Part shown: one piece after another, positions 35,384-43,413 of the stretch
Position numbering within the stretch: position 1 is the first letter of the stretch
How the letters are laid out: each line of letters begins with the position of its first letter
NCBI GenBank assembly: GCA_949290395.1
Contig: CASERQ010000001.1
Coordinates: forward strand, 62,001-126,000
Length of the DNA: 64,000 nucleotides
Reading direction: 5' to 3'
DNA from: an uncultured bacterium
Lineage (GTDB): Bacteria; Bacillota_I; Bacilli_A; RFN20; CAG-826
Position numbers and translations under genes: made by a program
The notes under the pieces: model-generated
What the model was told of the DNA's origin: nothing
What the model saw: only the letters and a program-made list of their open reading frames with translations
The model's database searches: none

Positions 35384-36520
35384 TCAATTATAAACAGGTC
35401 TTAATTGTCTCATTGAGAGGAACATTGCTCTGAATGCATAGAGCATAATGAAGATCATCATACCCATTGAAGGCATTAAGAAGCCAAATAATGAAAGGAT
35501 TGCTGGAGATGTTGAAGCCCAGAAAGCCATTGAGTATGTTTCCCAAATTTTGATTTTGTTATTAGGATTATTTTTGCCTCTTGTCATTAACCAGAGAATT
35601 AAGCCCATTAAGATGATGATTGATCCATTAACGCCACAATAGATACCAAATGAAATCCATGTAGAATCGAAGCGAGGATCAATATAAACTTGATCACAAT
35701 ATTTTAAGAAGTTTTCAAAAATTGCGTTTTGTTCATCTAAGATTGTGCTTGTAGATGGTAAGTTGTAGTTTAAAACATCTCTAAATGTATAAGTTGAACT
35801 TGCTCCAAGCTCTGTAAATATTTCAAGAATGTGATTGTAATTTCCATTTAATGCGGTTGAACCGTTTGCGGAATAATTAACTGCATAGAAACTATCATTT
35901 GTGAAAAGAATATAAGGAGTTGTACGTGTATATCTAGCTTCAGCTGCTTGAGTATATCCATCAGCAAAGTTTGTATTTGTTCCTTGAATTTGGGCAATGT
36001 AAGTATTTAAATTTGCTGTTTCACTTTCGTCATAAATTACATAAATATCTAATAAATTAGAAGTTGTAATTGAGCCCGTTGTAGTTGTAATTGTTCTTTT
36101 GTAAGAATATAAAGGTCTTGGTGCTTTTGTGCCATCACTTAAAAGATAAGAATTGCCATAATCTGTGCTTCTATTTGTGGTAGAAGAAAGTTTATTTGTT
36201 TCTTTATCAAAAATAATTTCGCTTGTTTCAGAGTTTTCATGATGTAAATAAGCGTAAAGTCCATTTAAAAATGGATCAGAGTAGTTGACATTAGTTCCAC
36301 TTAAAAAGTTTCTTCCTTGAGTTGTAGCTTGTGTAACTGTTGTTGGTAAAACAGAAATAACAAGAGAGACAACAAAAACAATAAGTGACCAATACCACTT
36401 TGTTGTAGTAGCAACTTCAACAACTGCGTCGTTTTTCCAGAGAGTTCTTACAAATTTCATCACAGTTGCAAAGTTAAATTTCTTCTTAGGTTTAATAATT
36501 TTAGCTTTTTCTTTTGCCAT
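35384..36520 (-). CDS. Multi-pass membrane protein with large extracytoplasmic loop (DUF1189-like?)
   Basis: 378 residues. A basic cytoplasmic N-terminus (KEKAKIIKPKKKFNF) leads to transmembrane helix 1 (about 44-62). A Thr/Ser/Asn-rich extracytoplasmic region follows (about 65-295). Three hydrophobic segments form the end (about 297-316, 330-350, 352-370). The layout of one N-terminal helix, an outside domain and a helical C-terminal block is that of DUF1189-type proteins, but I match only the general form. AGGA precedes the ATG. Single-gene unit; its promoter contains a perfect 22-bp palindrome. Confidence 0.8.
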   Translation of the reverse strand: MAKEKAKIIKPKKKFNFATVMKFVRTLWKNDAVVEVATTTKWYWSLIVFVVSLVISVLPTTVTQATTQGRNFLSGTNVNYSDPFLNGLYAYLHHENSETSEIIFDKETNKLSSTTNRSTDYGNSYLLSDGTKAPRPLYSYKRTITTTTGSITTSNLLDIYVIYDESETANLNTYIAQIQGTNTNFADGYTQAAEARYTRTTPYILFTNDSFYAVNYSANGSTALNGNYNHILEIFTELGASSTYTFRDVLNYNLPSTSTILDEQNAIFENFLKYCDQVYIDPRFDSTWISFGIYCGVNGSIIILMGLILWLMTRGKNNPNNKIKIWETYSMAFWASTSPAILSLFGFLMPSMGMMIFIMLYAFRAMFLSMRQLRPVYN

Positions 36521-36556
36521 TTAAGATTCCTCGTTTTTTTGAATTGCAAGTAATAG

Positions 36557-36584
36557 TATAAACTATTAATAGTTTATAAACAAA
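36557..36584 (-). promoter_or_regulatory. Promoter with 22-bp perfect palindrome for the 378-residue membrane protein
   Basis: On the minus strand TTGTTT (36584-36579), exactly 17 bases, then TATACT form a promoter. TATAAACTATT and its exact inverse (36557-36578, no spacer) fill the region between the two boxes. This is the classical location for a repressor operator. Confidence 0.6.
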
Positions 36585-36662
36585 TTATTTTAATAATCGA
36601 AATTTTGAGCATTTGGTTATAAAGTTTTAAATTTTTAAGAGTCGAAAATAAGTCAAAAATCA

Positions 36663-36691
36663 TTGACTAAAACCCTCAAAATAAATAATAT
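36663..36691 (+). promoter_or_regulatory. ssrA promoter
   Basis: TTGACT (36663-36668), 17 bases, TAATAT (36686-36691), ending 10 bases before the mature tmRNA 5' end. Confidence 0.75.
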
Positions 36692-36701
36692 ATTTTCACT
36701 T

Positions 36702-37055
36702 GGGGATGTACTGGTTTCGACATGTATTCCTTGGCATTGATTGCAGTCGAGTTGTGACGTAATCACAAACAAAAATTATCTGGCAACAGAAATTACAATT
36801 ACGCATTCGCTGCTTAGTCAGCACTCATTAAGAGTTAGCGTGGGGTTAGATTAAATTTCTCTCGTTTAATCATAACTTCTCAATTTAGAGAGATAGGTTT
36901 TACTTGATGATTATAAAGTAAGAATGAAAATCAATAATCTAGTGGTGTAAAGTTCGTTAAGATTGATAAGCCACGAAATTTAAATCTTAACTAAACTGTA
37001 ATAGTCATTGTAGAAGAGTATGTGGACCGGAGTTCGACTCTCCGCATCTCCACCA
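36702..37055 (+). ncRNA. ssrA: Transfer-messenger RNA (tmRNA)
   Basis: Rescues stalled ribosomes and tags the nascent chain for proteolysis. The ends pair as a tRNA-like acceptor (GGGGATG at 5', CATCTCC then ACCA at 3'), with the conserved 5' ACTGGTTTCGACA and the 3' T-arm GGAGTTCGACTCTCC. CCA is encoded. The tag reading frame ends NYNYAFAA at 36791-36814, stop TAG 36815-36817. The frame upstream reads KQKLSGNR, so the tag is probably about 16-17 residues; I could not fix the resume codon. Length about 354 bases. Pseudoknot positions were not resolved by eye. Confidence 0.95.
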
Positions 37056-37292
37056 AGTAAATTAGTGTGTTTTTTAATAAAACCTTGCAAATCATCGGTT
37101 TTTTTAATAAATCTAGGATTTTAAGGATTAATTAGATAAAAGTCTGGTTCCCTTGTGGAGCCTATTTTATTTGTTTTTTTATAAAATTTTGTTGTTTAAA
37201 AATTGCAGTAATTCTCGATTTTTCCTTTTAAATTAAAAAGCCAAAAAGTAAAATATTTTTAGAGAAATTAGAAATATTTTGGGAGATTTAAA
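37056..37292 (+). other. tmRNA-glk spacer with weak terminator
   Basis: 237 bases without a gene. GGTTCC, CTTGT, GGAGCC (37146-37162) followed by a T-rich stretch to 37177 is a possible tmRNA terminator about 90 bases downstream of the RNA. 37079-37090 holds, in reverse, part of the dispersed GTTTTGC-type motif (TTTGCAAGGTTTT). GGGAG precedes the glk ATG. Confidence 0.5.
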
Positions 37293-38258
37293 ATGAAAGA
37301 AGTTTTTATTGGTGTTGACGTTGGAGGAATGTCTATTAAAGCAGGTTTGGTAGATGAAAAAGGCAATATTTTATTTAAAGATTCTGTTAAAACCAATAGT
37401 AAGGATGGAGGCAAAGAAGCTTTACTTAAAGACATTAAATCTTTAATGATTGAGATGATAGATAAAGCCAAAGAAAATAATTTAGACTGTAAAGCGATTG
37501 GCTTTGGAATTCCTGGTGTCGTTAATAATAACTTAGGAACTATTGATTATGCTTGCAATTTATATGTTGAAGATGTTCCTCTAAAAGATTATTTAAAAGA
37601 CCTCGGCTTACCGGTTTTCTTATCAAATGATGCTAACGTTGCTGCTTTAGCTGAAGAAAGATTTGGAGCTGGAAAAGGTTATACTGACGTTATCCTTGTT
37701 ACTCTTGGAACTGGAGTTGGCGGCGGAATTGTTATTGGCGATAAATTATTCGAAGGTATCGATGGAAAGGGAGCTGAAATTGGCCACACTGTAATTGTAG
37801 TTGATGGAAAAGAATGTAGCTGTGGAAGAAGAGGATGCTTTGAAGCTTATGCTAGTGCAAGCGCACTTTTAAGACTAACAAGAGAAGAAATGATTAATAA
37901 TAAAAATTCAAAAATGTGGGAGTATTGCGGGCATAATTTAGAAAATGTCAGTGGTTTAACAAGTTTTGAATGTGCAAAAGCTGGCGATGAGGCCGCAAAT
38001 AAAGTCATCGAAACCTATGTTAAATATTTAAGTGAAGGTATCTTAAATCTCTGTAATACTTTTAGACCACAAGTTATTTTAATTGGTGGTGGAATCTCTA
38101 ACCAAGGCGATTATTTATTAAATAAAATTACAGCTTATTGTGAAAAATTCCATTATGGATATTCTCATACTCCAAAAGTTGAAATTAAGATTGCTTCATT
38201 AAAAAACGATGCCGGAATTATTGGTTGCGCTTGTTTAGCAATGGATAACCTAAAATAG
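37293..38258 (+). CDS. glk: ROK-family glucokinase
   Basis: 321-residue ROK sugar kinase, likely phosphorylating glucose to glucose-6-phosphate for glycolysis. ATP motif is GVDVGGMSIKAGLVD, catalytic Asp in FLSNDANVAALAEERFGAGKG, and the zinc motif ECSCGRRGCFEAYAS plus the upstream GHT His. No DNA-binding N-terminus, so it is a kinase rather than a ROK repressor. Sugar identity is inferred from the family. It stands alone between tmRNA and pyrG. Confidence 0.9.
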   Translation: MKEVFIGVDVGGMSIKAGLVDEKGNILFKDSVKTNSKDGGKEALLKDIKSLMIEMIDKAKENNLDCKAIGFGIPGVVNNNLGTIDYACNLYVEDVPLKDYLKDLGLPVFLSNDANVAALAEERFGAGKGYTDVILVTLGTGVGGGIVIGDKLFEGIDGKGAEIGHTVIVVDGKECSCGRRGCFEAYASASALLRLTREEMINNKNSKMWEYCGHNLENVSGLTSFECAKAGDEAANKVIETYVKYLSEGILNLCNTFRPQVILIGGGISNQGDYLLNKITAYCEKFHYGYSHTPKVEIKIASLKNDAGIIGCACLAMDNLK

Positions 38259-38298
38259 TCTAAATTTCCTATTTAAAATTAAATATAGTTTTTGAATT

Positions 38299-38338
38299 AA
38301 AGGGTGCTTTAATTTATGATTAATAAGGGCACCCTTTT
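38299..38338 (+). terminator. Terminator after glk or pyrG leader attenuator
   Basis: AAAGGGTGC (38299-38307), a 21-base loop and GCACCCTTT (38329-38337) with a short T run. A TATAGT at 38284-38289 would start transcription close to AGGG, so the hairpin could also lie in the pyrG leader. Confidence 0.6.
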
Positions 38339-38376
38339 AAATAGTTTAATTTTTATATATATATCGAGGTTTTCTT

Positions 38377-40002
38377 ATGGATAAACAAATGAAATTTATA
38401 TTTGTTACAGGCGGCGTTGTATCAAGTTTAGGAAAAGGAATTAGTGCAGCTTGCATTGGCCGTCTTTTGAAAAGAAGAGGACTTAAAGTTTTTTCAATGA
38501 AACTTGATCCATATTTAAACATCGATCCAGGCACCATGTCTCCTTATCAACATGGAGAAGTTTTTGTTACAAAAGATGGAGCAGAAACTGACCTTGATTT
38601 AGGCCATTATGAACGTATTATTAACACCTCTTTAACTAAAGAAAGTAGTGTAACAAGCGGAAAAGTCTATAGTGCTGTTCTTGAAAAAGAAAGAAGAGGT
38701 GTTTATTTAGGTGCTACAATTCAAATTATTCCTCATATCACTAACGAAATTAAAAGTAGACTCTATGAAGCTTTTAAAGCAAAGGGCGATACTGATGTTT
38801 GTATTGTTGAAATTGGCGGAACAGTTGGTGATATTGAATCACTCCCATTTTTAGAGGCAATCAGACAATTAAGAAGAGAACTTGGTTATGAAAATACATT
38901 TTACGTTCATAACACTTTAGTTCCTTATCTTAAAACAACAGGAGAAATTAAAACTAAGCCAACTCAACATAGTGTTAAAGAATTAACTGGTTTAGGAATT
39001 CAACCAGATGCTCTTCTTTTAAGGTGTGAAAATAATATCGACATAGAATCAAAAAGAAAAGTTGCTTTATTCTGTAACGTAAGTGATGAAGCTGTCATTA
39101 GCGTAAAAGATGTTCCAATCATTTATGAAGTTGCTTTAAATTTACAAAAACAACATCTTGATGACTTAATTGTTAAACATATGCAGCTTAAATGTGCTGA
39201 AACAAGCGACATGACTGATTGGGTTAAATTAATTGAAAAAATTAAACGTATTAAAAAGTCTGTTAAAATTGCTCTTGTTGGAAAATATGTTTCTTTACAT
39301 GACGCTTATATATCGGTTGTTGAATCTATAAAATATGCAGGTTATGCAATTGATAGAAACATCGAAATTAAATGGATAAATAGCGATAACTTGAATGATG
39401 AAAATATTGGAGAATATTTACACGATGTTCAAGGCATTATAGTTCCAGGTGGATTTGGTAAAAGAGGAACTGAAGGAAAGATCACTGCAATAAAATACGC
39501 AAGAGAACATAACATCCCATATTTAGGTCTTTGTTTAGGTATGCAACTTAGTTTAATTGAATACGCAAGAAATGTTTTGCATATTGAAGATGCAAATTCT
39601 ACTGAGTTTGATGAACATTGTAAAAACAACATTATTGATTATTTACCTAATCAATATAAAGGAATTAAGATGGGTGGAACAATGAGACTTGGTGAATATG
39701 ATTGTGAACTTCTTGAAGGAACAAAAACATTTGCTTTATATGGAGAGAAGAACATCAAGGAAAGACATAGACATAGATATGAATTTAATAATAAATATAA
39801 AGAAATGTTTAATGATGGCAATTTAAGTTTTAGTGGAATTAACCCACAAACCAATTTATGTGAAATTGTTGAACTTAAAAACCATTCATTCTTTATTGCT
39901 TGTCAATTCCATCCAGAATTCTTATCAAGACCATTAAAAGCTCATCCATTATTTTTAGGCTTTATTAAAGCTGCAAATGAAATTAAATTAGAAAATGAAT
40001 AA
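38377..40002 (+). CDS. pyrG: CTP synthase
   Basis: Makes CTP from UTP, ATP and glutamine. The 541 residues contain the synthetase domain (FVTGGVVSSLGKG P-loop, then LDPYLNIDPGTMSPYQHGEVFV) and the C-terminal class I glutamine amidotransferase with nucleophile Cys in YLGLCLGMQ and His in QFHPEF. Nothing is missing. It overlaps the pseudouridine synthase gene by eight bases. Confidence 0.98.
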   Translation: MDKQMKFIFVTGGVVSSLGKGISAACIGRLLKRRGLKVFSMKLDPYLNIDPGTMSPYQHGEVFVTKDGAETDLDLGHYERIINTSLTKESSVTSGKVYSAVLEKERRGVYLGATIQIIPHITNEIKSRLYEAFKAKGDTDVCIVEIGGTVGDIESLPFLEAIRQLRRELGYENTFYVHNTLVPYLKTTGEIKTKPTQHSVKELTGLGIQPDALLLRCENNIDIESKRKVALFCNVSDEAVISVKDVPIIYEVALNLQKQHLDDLIVKHMQLKCAETSDMTDWVKLIEKIKRIKKSVKIALVGKYVSLHDAYISVVESIKYAGYAIDRNIEIKWINSDNLNDENIGEYLHDVQGIIVPGGFGKRGTEGKITAIKYAREHNIPYLGLCLGMQLSLIEYARNVLHIEDANSTEFDEHCKNNIIDYLPNQYKGIKMGGTMRLGEYDCELLEGTKTFALYGEKNIKERHRHRYEFNNKYKEMFNDGNLSFSGINPQTNLCEIVELKNHSFFIACQFHPEFLSRPLKAHPLFLGFIKAANEIKLENE

Positions 40003-40984
40003 AAATTATAAAGAGAACATTAAAAATAGATTTAAAGGAAAATCCTTAGAAGAATATCAGGCTAAAAAAGAATTAGATATTAAAGAATATAAGGTAGAAG
40101 AGAACTCTGAACTTTTAAAGTATTTAATTGAAAAACTTCATTTTTCTAGAAATACTGCAAAGAGTCTTCTTTCTCATAAGTTAATCTCTATTGATGGGGC
40201 GCCTGTCAGCCAATTTGATTTTAAGTTATCAAAAGGTGATTCTTTAATAATTTCTAAAAAACCTATTAGAAGAAAAGCCAGAAAAGATTTACCTATTATT
40301 TTTGAAGACAAAGATATAATTGCTATTAATAAACCTTATGGTTTGTTAAGTGTTGCAAGTGATAAAGAAAAATCTTCGACAGCCTATAGAATGGTCATGG
40401 ATTATGTTCAAGCAAAAGATAAACATAACCGTGTTTTTGTAGTCCATAGACTTGATAAAGAAACAAGTGGCGTTTTAATTTTTGCAAAAAACGAGAAGAT
40501 TAAAGAAGAGTTTCAAAACGACCGGAATAATTTAGTTACAAAAAGAGGATATTACGCAGTTGTTGAAGGAGTAATGGATAAAAAAGAAATGCATATTGAA
40601 AATTATTTAAAGATGAATTCTTTAAATTTAATGTATGTTTCTTCTTCAAAAGATAAGAACGCACAAAAGTGTATTACCGAATATAAAGTTTTAAAAGAAA
40701 ACGATAAATATTCCTTACTCGATGTAAATATTTTTACGGGTCGTAAAAACCAAATTAGAGTAACCTTAGGAAGTTTAGGTCATTTTGTGCTTGGTGACGA
40801 TAAATATGGCGAACCAGAAAACCCAATTGGCAGACTTTGTTTGCACGCTTATGAACTTGATATCAAAAACCCATTTACAGGTAAATTATATAAACTTAGT
40901 TCAAAAATTCCTGAAGAATTTGAAAAGCTTTTAAAAAGCGGGAATATTTCAAAATCAGCAAACAGAAATATAAGAAAAAAATAG
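39995..40984 (+). CDS. RluA-family 23S rRNA pseudouridine synthase
   Basis: 329 residues. N-terminal S4-like RNA-binding segment (LIEKLHFSRNTAKSLLSHKLISIDGAPV) followed by the RluA catalytic domain: INKPYGLLSVAS, VVHRLDKETSGVLIFAKN with the catalytic Asp, and GRKNQIRVTLGSLGHFVLGDDKYG. It modifies uridines in large rRNA; the exact position is not readable. Its start overlaps pyrG, suggesting co-transcription. The dispersed GTTTTGC motif follows at the stop. Confidence 0.9.
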   Translation: MNKNYKENIKNRFKGKSLEEYQAKKELDIKEYKVEENSELLKYLIEKLHFSRNTAKSLLSHKLISIDGAPVSQFDFKLSKGDSLIISKKPIRRKARKDLPIIFEDKDIIAINKPYGLLSVASDKEKSSTAYRMVMDYVQAKDKHNRVFVVHRLDKETSGVLIFAKNEKIKEEFQNDRNNLVTKRGYYAVVEGVMDKKEMHIENYLKMNSLNLMYVSSSKDKNAQKCITEYKVLKENDKYSLLDVNIFTGRKNQIRVTLGSLGHFVLGDDKYGEPENPIGRLCLHAYELDIKNPFTGKLYKLSSKIPEEFEKLLKSGNISKSANRNIRKK

Positions 40985-41001
40985 AGTTTTGCAAGGATTT
41001 T
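40984..41001 (+). repeat. Copy of dispersed GTTTTGC motif (after RluA-family gene)
   Basis: GAGTTTTGCAAGGATTTT begins at the last base of the stop codon. No hairpin terminator is seen at this end. Confidence 0.5.
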
Positions 41002-41055
41002 GTATAATTTTCTTTACAAAAATTTATTTTTTTAAACTATAAAAAATAATCAAAA

Positions 41056-41073
41056 TGCTTTATAATTAAAGCA
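41056..41073 (+). promoter_or_regulatory. Promoter of the DUF1538-PII-MFS/GH2 operon, with palindrome
   Basis: TGCTTTA, TAAT, TAAAGCA is a perfect 7-bp inverted repeat that straddles the -10 box TATAAT (41061-41066) and ends on the A of the ATG at 41073. Six bases from -10 to ATG imply a leaderless message and an operator at the start site. Confidence 0.5.
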
Positions 41074-42611
41074 TGTTAAAGGAAGCAGCCTTAAAACTTA
41101 GAGAGGCTGCGATTAGTGTCGTACCAATCGCCCTCTTTGTTATAGTAATATTTGCTTTGCAATATTCTTTTGTAATGCCTTCCGACATGATTTCTGTTTC
41201 GACATTAATCACTTTTTTAATTTGTTTAATTTTTCTAGTGTTTGGAATGGCGACGTTTTCTTTAGGCGCTGAAATTTCCATGAGCAAAGTTGGTTCTTAT
41301 ATCGGCTCTAGTATAACTAAAAAACAATCAATAATTTTTATGATCGTTATTGCCTTTTTGTTAGGTGTTATGATTACTATAGCTGAGCCTGATTTAACGG
41401 TTTTAGGTGACCTACTTTCTGCTTCAATTAATCCGTGGGTTTTAAAGGTTTGCATTGGAGTAGGGGTTGGATTTTTTCTTGTTATTGGTTTATTAAGAAT
41501 TATTTTTCAAAAGAGTTTAAAACTTTGGATTATTTTCTTCTATTTTATAGTTTTTGCTTTAGCAGCGATGTTAGATGGAAAAAATGGAGAAGCTATTTTA
41601 TCTATTTCTTTTGATTCAGGTGGTGTAACAACTGGTCCTGTTACAGTTCCTTTTTTGTTAACTTTTGGTGCTGGCGTAGCCGCGGTTAGAGGTGGCAAAA
41701 ACTCATCTAGTGACTCTTTTGGTATTACTGGTTTATGTTCAATTGGACCTCTTATTACAACAATGACTTTACTTTTAATAATGAGTAATTTTGTTGATTT
41801 TTCAACTTTAAAAAATTCAATTGAAATTGATCAAGCAATTTTAGATGTTCTTTCTTCTTCTTGCTTAGATGTTTTATTAGCAATAGCTCCATTATTTATT
41901 TTCTTTTTAGTTTATGAGTTGATTTTTATTAAACTTTCAAAAAGAGAGTTACTTAAAATTATTTTAGGTTTTATCTATACATATATTGGACTTACAATAT
42001 TTTTAACAGCTGCGAATGCAGGTTTAATTCCAATCGGATTTGCTCTTGGAAATCATCTAGGAGACCCAATTCATGCTGGTGAATATAGTTATCTTTTAAT
42101 AATTATAGGTTTAGTTATCGGAATAGCTGTTGTTCTTGTTGAACCTGGTGTACATGTTCTTACTGAACAAGTTGAAGAAGTAAGCGGAGGAACAATTTCT
42201 AAAAAGAAAATGTTAATTACATTATGTATTGGCGTTGCTTTTGCAATTGTTTTAGAAGTTGTACGAGAAGTTTATGGTAATTTTTCAATTGTTTATTATT
42301 ACGCGCCACTTTATTTAATTTGTATTATTTTAGCTTTGATTGTTCCTGATATTTATGTTGCGATTGGATTTGACTCTGGTGGCGTAGCAAGTGGAACAAT
42401 GTCTTCTTGCTTTGTTTTGCCATTTATTATGGGAATAGCTTCAATCGCTGGAGATAATAGCGGATTCGGAGTAATTGGCTTAATTAGTGTTATGCCAGTA
42501 ATTTCTATTGAACTACTTGGTTTACAATCAGCAATCAGCATTAAAATTAGAACAAAAATTGTTTCGAAACATGTTCGTGAGACAAACGATGCCCAAATTA
42601 TTCATATGTAG
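41073..42611 (+). CDS. DUF1538-family multi-pass membrane protein
   Basis: 512 residues, about 12-14 hydrophobic segments, built as two related halves (PVTVPFLLTFGAGVAAVRGGKN in half 1 matches the GFDSGGVASGTMSSCFVLPFIMG region in half 2; both halves carry SFDSGGVTTGP- or GFDSGGVASG-type loops). This is the DUF1538 pattern, probably a transporter or channel of unknown substrate. No ribosome site: the promoter -10 ends six bases before ATG. Two PII-like proteins follow immediately, which suggests nucleotide-controlled transport by analogy with AmtB-GlnK. Confidence 0.85.
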   Translation: MLKEAALKLREAAISVVPIALFVIVIFALQYSFVMPSDMISVSTLITFLICLIFLVFGMATFSLGAEISMSKVGSYIGSSITKKQSIIFMIVIAFLLGVMITIAEPDLTVLGDLLSASINPWVLKVCIGVGVGFFLVIGLLRIIFQKSLKLWIIFFYFIVFALAAMLDGKNGEAILSISFDSGGVTTGPVTVPFLLTFGAGVAAVRGGKNSSSDSFGITGLCSIGPLITTMTLLLIMSNFVDFSTLKNSIEIDQAILDVLSSSCLDVLLAIAPLFIFFLVYELIFIKLSKRELLKIILGFIYTYIGLTIFLTAANAGLIPIGFALGNHLGDPIHAGEYSYLLIIIGLVIGIAVVLVEPGVHVLTEQVEEVSGGTISKKKMLITLCIGVAFAIVLEVVREVYGNFSIVYYYAPLYLICIILALIVPDIYVAIGFDSGGVASGTMSSCFVLPFIMGIASIAGDNSGFGVIGLISVMPVISIELLGLQSAISIKIRTKIVSKHVRETNDAQIIHM

Positions 42612-42620
42612 GTGAAAAAT

Positions 42621-43067
42621 ATGTTTTCAAAGTTAAAGAAAAAAAGAGTTGAATTAAAAGAAGGTTCGGAGCATTACGATAAGGATTTTGAGATTACTAA
42701 ACTTAAAATAATGTTCATCATTGTTGATCGTGGACAAGGCGACTATTTTATAAAAGAATTTGAAAAACAAGGCGTCGCCGCATCTTTTAAACTTTATGGA
42801 ACAGGTACTGCGACAAAAGATATTTATGAACTTTTAGGAATTGGTGAAACGAAGAAAGATATTGTTTTATCTGTTGTAAAAGTGAGTGACATAGAGAAAC
42901 TTAAAGAGATTGTACAAGAGAGGTTTGCAATCAACAAAAAATTTAAAGGAGTAAGTTTTTGCGCCGAAATTAATTCAGTTGCTGGCGTTTTAGTTTATAA
43001 ATATTTAGCTAATGTGAGAGAAAACAAAAGGAGGAACGATGATGGAAGAAAACAAAAAGAATTATGA
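42621..43067 (+). CDS. PII-superfamily signalling protein (first of two)
   Basis: 148 residues from ATG 42621, which has AGGTGA 6 bases upstream; a GTG at 42612 is also in frame. After a basic N-terminal stretch comes a PII-like ferredoxin fold: ITKLKIMFIIVDRGQGDYFIKEFEKQGV, then KLYGTGTATKDIYELLGIGETKKDIVLSVV and VSFCAEINSVAGV. PII proteins sense ATP/ADP and 2-oxoglutarate and gate transporters. The central T-loop is short and differs from GlnB, so this is a PII relative rather than a nitrogen regulator. It overlaps the next PII-like gene by 29 bases. Confidence 0.78.
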   Translation: MFSKLKKKRVELKEGSEHYDKDFEITKLKIMFIIVDRGQGDYFIKEFEKQGVAASFKLYGTGTATKDIYELLGIGETKKDIVLSVVKVSDIEKLKEIVQERFAINKKFKGVSFCAEINSVAGVLVYKYLANVRENKRRNDDGRKQKEL

Positions 43068-43413
43068 GTTAATCATCGTAATAGTTAATCAGGGATTTAC
43101 TGGAGCGGTCATGGATGCGGCGAAAGAATGTGGTGCAAGAGGCGGCACAACTTTTGTTGCTCATGGAACTGGAAATAAAGAATTAGGATCTTTCTTTGGA
43201 ATTGTTATTCAACCTGAAAAAGAGGTTGTTTTAATTCTTGTTGATGAAGAAATAAAAGATCAAGTAATGCTAAATATTTATAAAGCAGTTGGGCTTGATA
43301 CTAAAGGAAGTGGAATTGCTTTTTCAATCAAAGTAAGTGATGTAATTGGGTTAACTCCTTTTGAAAAGTTAATAAATAAAGAAGGCGATAATAATGAAAA
43401 CCATCAAGAATAA
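43039..43413 (+). CDS. PII-superfamily signalling protein (second of two)
   Basis: 124 residues. The PII likeness is clearer than in its neighbour: ELIIVIVNQGFTGAVMDAAKECGARGGTTFVAHGTG, then FFGIVIQPEKEVVLILVDEEIKDQVM and GSGIAFSIKVSDVIGL, which matches the C-terminal KIFVxxVxxVIRI end of GlnB. Start ATG 43039 or 43042; AGGAGG lies 4 or 7 bases upstream. It overlaps the first PII gene by 29 bases and the MFS-GH2 fusion by 20. The pair could form a hetero-trimer, which is speculation. Confidence 0.85.
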   Translation: MMEENKKNYELIIVIVNQGFTGAVMDAAKECGARGGTTFVAHGTGNKELGSFFGIVIQPEKEVVLILVDEEIKDQVMLNIYKAVGLDTKGSGIAFSIKVSDVIGLTPFEKLINKEGDNNENHQE

